A stretch of 58,902 bases of DNA from an uncultured Eubacterium sp. (GTDB lineage: Bacteria > Bacillota > Clostridia > Lachnospirales > Lachnospiraceae): NCBI GenBank assembly GCA_947385775.1, contig CANDMI010000015.1, forward strand, positions 1-58,902. The letters are read 5' to 3'. The notes under the pieces were generated by a model that searched no databases, was not told the DNA's origin, and worked only from the letters and a program-made list of their open reading frames with translations. Position numbers and translations under genes: made by a program. The stretch's first letter is position 1. Each line of letters starts with the position of its first letter. Of the stretch, positions 55,101 to 58,902 are shown piece after piece.

Positions 55101-55616
55101 GGAAGCCGGGAGACGATCGGCGGGATGCTTTCAGACTGCAAGATCAAATATACAAAGACCAATCAGGTCATGGCGTTTTTGACCTTAGAAGACCTTGTGG
55201 GGACGATCGAGGTTATCGTGTTTCCAAGGGATTATGAAAAATACAGGCGCTATTTTGAAAAGGACGCGCGGCTTTTTATACAAGGAAGGGTCAGCGCGGA
55301 GGATGAAAAAAACAGCAAGCTCATTTTGGAGCGCGCCTATTCCTTTGACGAGACCAAAAAGGAGCTGTGGCTGCAATTTGCGGATATGGAAAGCTACCAG
55401 GCAAACGAGGGGCGTATGCTAAAAGAGCTTCGTGGCTCGGACGGGCAGGACGATGTCGTTGTGTACTTAAAAGCGCAAAAGGCCATAAAGCGCCTTGGGC
55501 CGAATCTTAGAGTCTGCGCGGGGGAAGAGCTTATGGAGTCGTTTTGTTCGATGTTTGGACAAAATAATGTGAAAGTTGTTGAAAAGAATCTTGCAAACAG
55601 AGACAAAAGATATTAG
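52134..55616 (+). CDS. dnaE: DNA polymerase III alpha subunit
   Basis: This replicative polymerase has 1160 residues. The PHP domain begins FVHLHVHTEYSLLDG at residue 3. The polymerase active site includes GPGRGSAAGS and PDIDVDFCYERR near 390-405. A helix-hairpin-helix region and an OB-fold (GTIEVIVFPRDYEKY) follow near the end. DnaE3/DnaE1-type alpha subunits coexist with PolC in Firmicutes. The start at 52134 has AAGGAGGGAG upstream; upstream in-frame codons lie in the terminator hairpin. Confidence 0.96.
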   Translation: MSFVHLHVHTEYSLLDGSNKISEYVSRVKELEMDAAAITDHGAMYGVVDFYKAATAAGIKPILGCEVYVAPNSRFDREHVNGEDRYYHLVLLAENNEGYGNLIKIVSRGFVDGYYYKPRVDMEVLRDYHAGIIASSACLGGEVQRELLRGEYYKAKEAALKYEECFGKGNFFLELQDHGMQQQQMVNPQLLHLSKETGIELIATNDVHYTYAQDAEAHDILLCIQTGKKLQDEDRMRYEGGQYYVKSEEEMRALFPYALNALENTKKIADRCNVTIEFGNTKLPKYDVPDGYTAWEYLNKLCFDGLKQRYPENQDELKPRLKYELGVIQDMGYVDYFLIVWDYIHFAKEHGISVGPGRGSAAGSLVSYTTGITDIDPMKYSLIFERFLNPERVSMPDIDVDFCYERRQEVIDYVIEKYGKDCVTQIVTFGTLAARGVIRDVGRVMDLPYSFAENISKMIPQELGITIEKALRMNPQLRKLYEEDGQVKTLIDMSKRLEGLPRHTSTHAAGVVISQKPMDEYVPLGRGTDGMVTTQFTMTTLEELGLLKMDFLGLRTLTVIADAVRLVEQDYGIKIDVGQIDYNDKKVLDSIGTGRTDGVFQLESPGMKNFMKELKPQSLEDIIAGISLYRPGPMEFIPAYIRGKNNHSAIVYDCPQLEPILSPTYGCIVYQEQVMQIVRDLAGYTWGRSDLVRRAMSKKKGKVMEEERKNFVYGNKEQGVKGCIANGISEQVANKIFDEMIDFAKYAFNKSHAAAYAVVSYQTAYLKYYYPVEFMAALLTSVMHNTEKAAEYIQTCRSMGIKILPPDINEGEGGFSVSDGSIRYGMSAVKGTGVPFIKALVEERRLHGRYTNLENFISRLSSRDLNKRVVENLIKAGAMDGLSGNRRQKVIVYPRIMDQKSHEKKSVLNGQMSLFDLVSEEDKKDFEIRMPDVEDYDSQQALSFEKEVLGVYISGHPLQKYQEKLAKNITKKTSDFLLDDETGQTKVVDGSRETIGGMLSDCKIKYTKTNQVMAFLTLEDLVGTIEVIVFPRDYEKYRRYFEKDARLFIQGRVSAEDEKNSKLILERAYSFDETKKELWLQFADMESYQANEGRMLKELRGSDGQDDVVVYLKAQKAIKRLGPNLRVCAGEELMESFCSMFGQNNVKVVEKNLANRDKRY

Positions 55617-55681
55617 AATAAGTATAGAAACGTAATAGTGTAGGGATTTGCTGTTACACATAAACAGGAGGATATGAGGCC

Positions 55682-56656
55682 ATGGCAAACGAGATTAATA
55701 CGATAGGTGTACTGACAAGCGGCGGCGACGCTCCGGGCATGAATGCCGCGATCCGTGCGGTTGTGCGTGAGAGCATTATAAAAGGAAAAAAGGTTTTCGG
55801 CATTAAGCGGGGCTATGCGGGACTGTTGCAGGAAGAGATTTTTGAGATGCAAACGACCGATGTATCAGACATCATCCAGCGCGGCGGCACGATCTTGCAG
55901 ACGGCGCGCTGTACAGAGTTTACGACTGCGGCGGGACAGCAAAAGGGCGCGGAAATATGCAAACGGCACGGGATTGACGGGATCATCGTAATCGGCGGCG
56001 ACGGATCGTTTCGGGGCGCGCAAAAGCTGGCGGGGCTTGGGATCAATACGGTAGGCATCCCGGGGACGATCGACTTGGACATTGCCTGCACCGATTATTC
56101 CATCGGCTTTGACACGGCGGTGAATACGGCGATGGAAGCCATTGACAAGGTGCGTGACACATCCACTTCCCATGAGAGATGCTCGATTATCGAGGTTATG
56201 GGCCGCGGCGCGGGCTTTATCGCGTTGTGGTGCGGCATTGCAAACGGCGCGGAAAACGTGCTTTTGCCGGAAAAATACGACTATAACGAGCAGGCGCTTG
56301 TAAACAACATAATTGAAAACCGCAAAAAAGGCAAACAGCACCATATCATCATAAACGCCGAAGGCATCGGCCATTCCACGAGTATGGCAAAGCGCATCGA
56401 AGCCGCTACCGGCGTGGAAACCAGGGCTACGATCTTAGGCTACATGCAGCGCGGCGGATGTCCGACGGCAAGGGATCGTATGCAGGCTTCTTTGATGGGG
56501 GCATATGCGGTGGATATTTTATGTGAAGGAAAGAGCAACCGGGTAGTAGGGGAACGCAACGGGAAATTAATGGATATGGACATTGACGAGGCGCTCGCGA
56601 TGCAAAAATCTGTGGACGCTTATGAGTATAAGATTTGCTATAACCTGTCGAAATAA
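55682..56656 (+). CDS. pfkA: ATP-dependent 6-phosphofructokinase
   Basis: This enzyme phosphorylates fructose-6-phosphate to fructose-1,6-bisphosphate. It has 324 residues, the typical bacterial PfkA size. GGDAPGMNAAIRA and GGDGSFRGA bind ATP; the catalytic loop reads GTIDLDI, in a family normally TIDND, so the central Asn is replaced by Leu. GFDTAVN and MGRGAGFIAL follow. The ribosome site is AGGAGGATATGAGG. Mannose carbon entering as fructose-6-phosphate would pass through it. Confidence 0.95.
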   Translation: MANEINTIGVLTSGGDAPGMNAAIRAVVRESIIKGKKVFGIKRGYAGLLQEEIFEMQTTDVSDIIQRGGTILQTARCTEFTTAAGQQKGAEICKRHGIDGIIVIGGDGSFRGAQKLAGLGINTVGIPGTIDLDIACTDYSIGFDTAVNTAMEAIDKVRDTSTSHERCSIIEVMGRGAGFIALWCGIANGAENVLLPEKYDYNEQALVNNIIENRKKGKQHHIIINAEGIGHSTSMAKRIEAATGVETRATILGYMQRGGCPTARDRMQASLMGAYAVDILCEGKSNRVVGERNGKLMDMDIDEALAMQKSVDAYEYKICYNLSK

Positions 56657-56697
56657 AGCGGACGCGAATCGCTTTCGTTTCGCTTTAAAGTAGGCCG

Positions 56698-56726
56698 GGC
56701 AGGCTGTCGTAGCGCGTCAGCCTGCC
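56698..56726 (+). other. Hairpin downstream of pfkA
   Basis: GGCAGGCTG pairs with CAGCCTGCC around an 11-base loop. No T tract follows, so termination is uncertain. Confidence 0.45.
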
Positions 56727-56804
56727 TGTATGCTTGGAAAATAATGTGCCCGCGCAGGAAACAGGAATATGGACGGGGCATTTCTAATAAATATACGAGG
56801 TACG

Positions 56805-57602
56805 ATGATTACAAGTGCGGCAAACCAGCGGATAAAAAATGTGGCGCAGCTTTTAAAAAGCGCGAAAGAACGTAAAAAACAGGGCGTTTTTGTGGCGGAA
56901 GGCGTTCATATGTTTTTGGAAACGCCGGGGGAGCTTTTATCCGAGGTCTATGTATCGGAAGCTTTTTTGCGCAGAGCGGATGCGAAACAGCTTTTGGACG
57001 GTAAGCGGGCGGTTTTTGAAGTCGTGTCGGAGGAAGCGTTTTTCCGGCTGTCGGATACGGTTACGCCCCAGGGAATACTATGCGTTGTAAAAAAGCCGGA
57101 ATATGAGCTTTTAAAGCTTTTGGAGAAAGACGACGCGCTGCTTTTGATACTGGAAAATATCCAGGACCCGGGAAATTTGGGGACGATGCTTCGCACTGCG
57201 GAAGGGGCGGGCGTAAGCGGCGTGATCTTAAATAAAGGCTGCGTGGATCTGTTTTCGCCAAAGGTCGTTCGTTCCACAATGGGAAGCGTTTACCGCGTGC
57301 CGTATTTTATTACGGGAAACCTTTCGGAGACGCTGCGTGAGTTAAAGCGGCGAAAGGTTACGGTCTATGCGGCCCATGGCAGGGCAAGGGCGTTTTACGA
57401 TGCGTTTGATTTTTGTAAAAGCTGCGCGTTTATCATAGGAAACGAGGGCGGCGGCATTACGAAAGAGACGTTGGGTTTTGCGGATGAATGCTTAAAAATT
57501 CCAATGGGGGGACAGTTAGAATCGTTAAACGCGGCAATGGCGGCGGGGATTTTTATGTATGAGGCAAACAGGCAGAGACGCACAGGCTGTTTTAGTCCGT
57601 AA
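56805..57602 (+). CDS. SpoU/TrmH-family RNA 2'-O-methyltransferase
   Basis: This protein has 265 residues. An N-terminal substrate-binding domain (MITSAANQRIKN) is followed by a SPOUT knot domain with LENIQDPGNLGTMLRTAE, GNEGGGI and PMGGQLESLNAAMAAGI, the three SpoU motifs. It probably methylates a ribose in 23S rRNA (RlmB-like); the exact base is not predictable. The start is uncertain: ATG 56769, 12 codons earlier, also has a ribosome-like AGGAAACAGGA. Confidence 0.9.
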   Translation: MITSAANQRIKNVAQLLKSAKERKKQGVFVAEGVHMFLETPGELLSEVYVSEAFLRRADAKQLLDGKRAVFEVVSEEAFFRLSDTVTPQGILCVVKKPEYELLKLLEKDDALLLILENIQDPGNLGTMLRTAEGAGVSGVILNKGCVDLFSPKVVRSTMGSVYRVPYFITGNLSETLRELKRRKVTVYAAHGRARAFYDAFDFCKSCAFIIGNEGGGITKETLGFADECLKIPMGGQLESLNAAMAAGIFMYEANRQRRTGCFSP

Positions 57603-57657
57603 ATGACAGGGATCGTTTTTATTAGGATAACGATAAAAATGACAGGAGAATGAAAGG

Positions 57658-57918
57658 TTGCGAATTTGGTTTAAAGTATGGAAGGATAACCGCATGCTGC
57701 GAGATTTGGTGGTATGTGAAGAAGAGCTTGACACTAGGACACACAGGATATTCCATGCACTGGAGCAGGCATGCTATGAATTTGACTTGAGCAAACCGAT
57801 CTGGCTGGACGCCAATATTGCGGAATTTAAAAAACATGCAAAAACAAGGTTCCACAGCGATAATTTCGTAGATGGGATTGATTTTGACTATCTGGAAATG
57901 CATGTGATCGAAGAATAA
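57658..57918 (+). CDS. Conserved small protein of unknown function
   Basis: This protein has 86 residues, probably from a TTG at 57658 with AGGAGAATGAAAGG upstream. It is acidic and cytoplasmic, beginning RIWFKVWKDNRML. ATG 57694 is an alternative start. I know of no assigned function. It lies between the methyltransferase and the alarmone synthetase genes. Confidence 0.65.
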   Translation: MRIWFKVWKDNRMLRDLVVCEEELDTRTHRIFHALEQACYEFDLSKPIWLDANIAEFKKHAKTRFHSDNFVDGIDFDYLEMHVIEE

Positions 57919-57999
57919 AGAAAAGATTCCGTTACAGAAAGTGAAAGTATAAACTGTAACGAGGGTATATGCTTGGGGCATGTTTAGGAGGTTTTGGGT

Positions 58000-58659
58000 A
58001 TGGATGCACCACAAAGGCTGAATGAAGACATCGAAAGCTGGGAGACGATGATGTTTTTATACAATTCGGCGATTAAGGAAGTCGGCACGAAGCTGGAGAT
58101 TTTAAATGATGAGTTTCAGCATGTTCATCAGTATAATCCGATCGAATATATCAAATCCAGGGTGAAGTCGCCGGAAAGTATTTGTAAGAAACTAAAGCGC
58201 TATGGAAGGGAAGCTACGATCGAAAATATGGTGCATTATGTCAACGACATTGCGGGCATCCGTATTGTGTGCTCGTTTACGTCGGACATTTACCGCGTTG
58301 CGGATATGATCGGCAGTCAGAATGACCTTACGGTCGTGTCTTTGAAAGATTACATCAAGCATCCGAAGGAAAGCGGCTACAAAAGCTACCATATGCTTGT
58401 GACGGTGCCGGTTTTTTTATCAGACCGCGTGGTCAATACAAGGGTGGAGATACAGATCCGTACGATGGCGATGGATTTTTGGGCGAGTTTGGAGCATAAG
58501 ATCTATTATAAGTTTGAGGGCAATGCGCCGGAATATATCAGCAAGGAGCTTCGGGCGTGCTCAGATATCGTATCCAGGCTGGATGAAAAAATGCTTTCGC
58601 TTAACCATGCGATCTTAGCGGCGAAAGAAGAGCAGGAGCAAAAGATCTATACTGCGTGA
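58000..58659 (+). CDS. Small alarmone synthetase, RelQ-like GTP pyrophosphokinase
   Basis: This protein has 219 residues and makes (p)ppGpp from ATP and GTP or GDP. The RelA/SpoT synthetase domain contains IKSRVKSPESICKKL, DIAGIRIVCSF, GYKSYHMLV and VEIQIRTMAMDFWASLEHK. There is no HD hydrolase domain or TGS domain, so it is a stand-alone synthetase. The start is the ATG at 58000 after GGAGGTTTTGGG. Confidence 0.93.
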   Translation: MDAPQRLNEDIESWETMMFLYNSAIKEVGTKLEILNDEFQHVHQYNPIEYIKSRVKSPESICKKLKRYGREATIENMVHYVNDIAGIRIVCSFTSDIYRVADMIGSQNDLTVVSLKDYIKHPKESGYKSYHMLVTVPVFLSDRVVNTRVEIQIRTMAMDFWASLEHKIYYKFEGNAPEYISKELRACSDIVSRLDEKMLSLNHAILAAKEEQEQKIYTA

Positions 58660-58688
58660 ACAGGTCGTAAAACAGAATATAAAAAAAT

Positions 58689-58722
58689 AACCGTAAATCT
58701 TTTTTAGATTTACGGTTAAAAA
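58689..58722. terminator. Bidirectional terminator between alarmone synthetase and tRNA genes
   Basis: AACCGTAAATCT (58689-58700) pairs with AGATTTACGGTT (58706-58717) around five T. An A run follows on the right and an A run lies on the left, so it can end transcripts from both sides. Confidence 0.85.
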
Positions 58723-58723
58723 A

Positions 58724-58796
58724 AGCGATAGACGGGGCTCGAACCCGCGGTCTCGACCTTGGCAAGGTCGCGCGTTACCAACTACGCCACTATCGC
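58724..58796 (-). tRNA. tRNA-Gly (anticodon GCC)
   Basis: Read on the minus strand, GCGATAG/CTATCGC form the acceptor stem, the anticodon arm reads CGACC-TTGCCAA-GGTCG with anticodon GCC, and the T arm reads GCGGGTTCGAGCCCCG. CCA is not encoded. Confidence 0.95.
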
Positions 58797-58853
58797 ATAA
58801 ATGATTGCCAGCCTTACAACAGATCCGGCAATTACAAAATATTGAAAATCCAG

Positions 58854-58902
58854 AGCGATAGACGGGGCTCGAACCCGCGGTCTCGACCTTGGCAAGGTCG
58901 CG
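58854..58902 (-). tRNA. tRNA-Gly (anticodon GCC), cut by the window end
   Basis: The 3' part is identical to the tRNA-Gly at 58724-58796, up to the anticodon arm. The 5' part lies beyond the window. The two are in tandem, about 57 bases apart. Confidence 0.9.

Noticed and set aside
1-58902. Prophage, integrative element or insertion sequence
   Set aside because: No integrase, transposase of a known IS, structural phage gene or attachment duplication was seen; the Rpn-like gene alone does not define a mobile element.

Overview
The window looks like chromosome of a gut Lachnospiraceae-type Firmicute. The signs are strong GGAGG ribosome sites, GCG-rich but AT-tolerant codon use, Gram-positive lipoprotein and secretion signals, YesL/DUF624 genes, and a mannan locus whose gene content closely matches the one described in Roseburia intestinalis. 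No integrase, phage or conjugation genes were seen.

The left part (about 0.6-25.1 kb) is a beta-mannan utilization locus, read almost entirely rightward. A secreted GH26 mannanase with two flanking carbohydrate-binding modules cuts the polymer. A lipoprotein and two permeases import the oligosaccharides; the ATPase must be encoded elsewhere. In the cytoplasm a GH36 alpha-galactosidase, a CE2 and a CE17 acetylesterase, a mannobiose 2-epimerase and two GH130 phosphorylases strip and phosphorolyse the chains to mannose-1-phosphate. A phosphohexomutase and a mannose-6-phosphate isomerase then feed glycolysis. Two paralogous LacI regulators and one AraC regulator sit in the locus. The isomerase carries a C-terminal ROK-kinase segment whose middle appears to have been deleted in frame. 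A PIN-domain toxin gene inside the locus is broken by two stop codons.

The middle part (25-38.7 kb) holds signalling and transport genes: an XRE regulator with a membrane segment, a LytTR/GHKL two-component pair translationally coupled to a 42-residue membrane peptide, a GNAT-YoaP protein, an ABC transporter followed by an OmpR-type two-component system and a second ABC transporter, a GNAT/TetR pair with visible operators, and an Rpn-like nuclease with a tandem-repeat linker.

The third part (38.7-50.2 kb) is a surface-modification region. A Dlt-like operon in the order ligase, carrier protein, MBOAT, DltD-like protein is preceded by a secreted protein with Ig-like, wall-binding-like and transglutaminase-like segments. 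It is followed by a small secreted protein and a second transglutaminase-like protein. Beyond lie a secreted-protein pseudogene, an orphan HicB and small secreted proteins of unknown role. The right end (50.4-58.9 kb) is core metabolism: gpmI, dnaE, pfkA, a SpoU-family methyltransferase, a small alarmone synthetase and two tRNA-Gly genes.

Five copies of a roughly 260-275 bp palindromic element, plus fragments, lie between operons. Their outer arms differ between copies but stay complementary within each copy, which points to a selected or structurally maintained hairpin. A second, 91-bp inverted-repeat family occurs twice.
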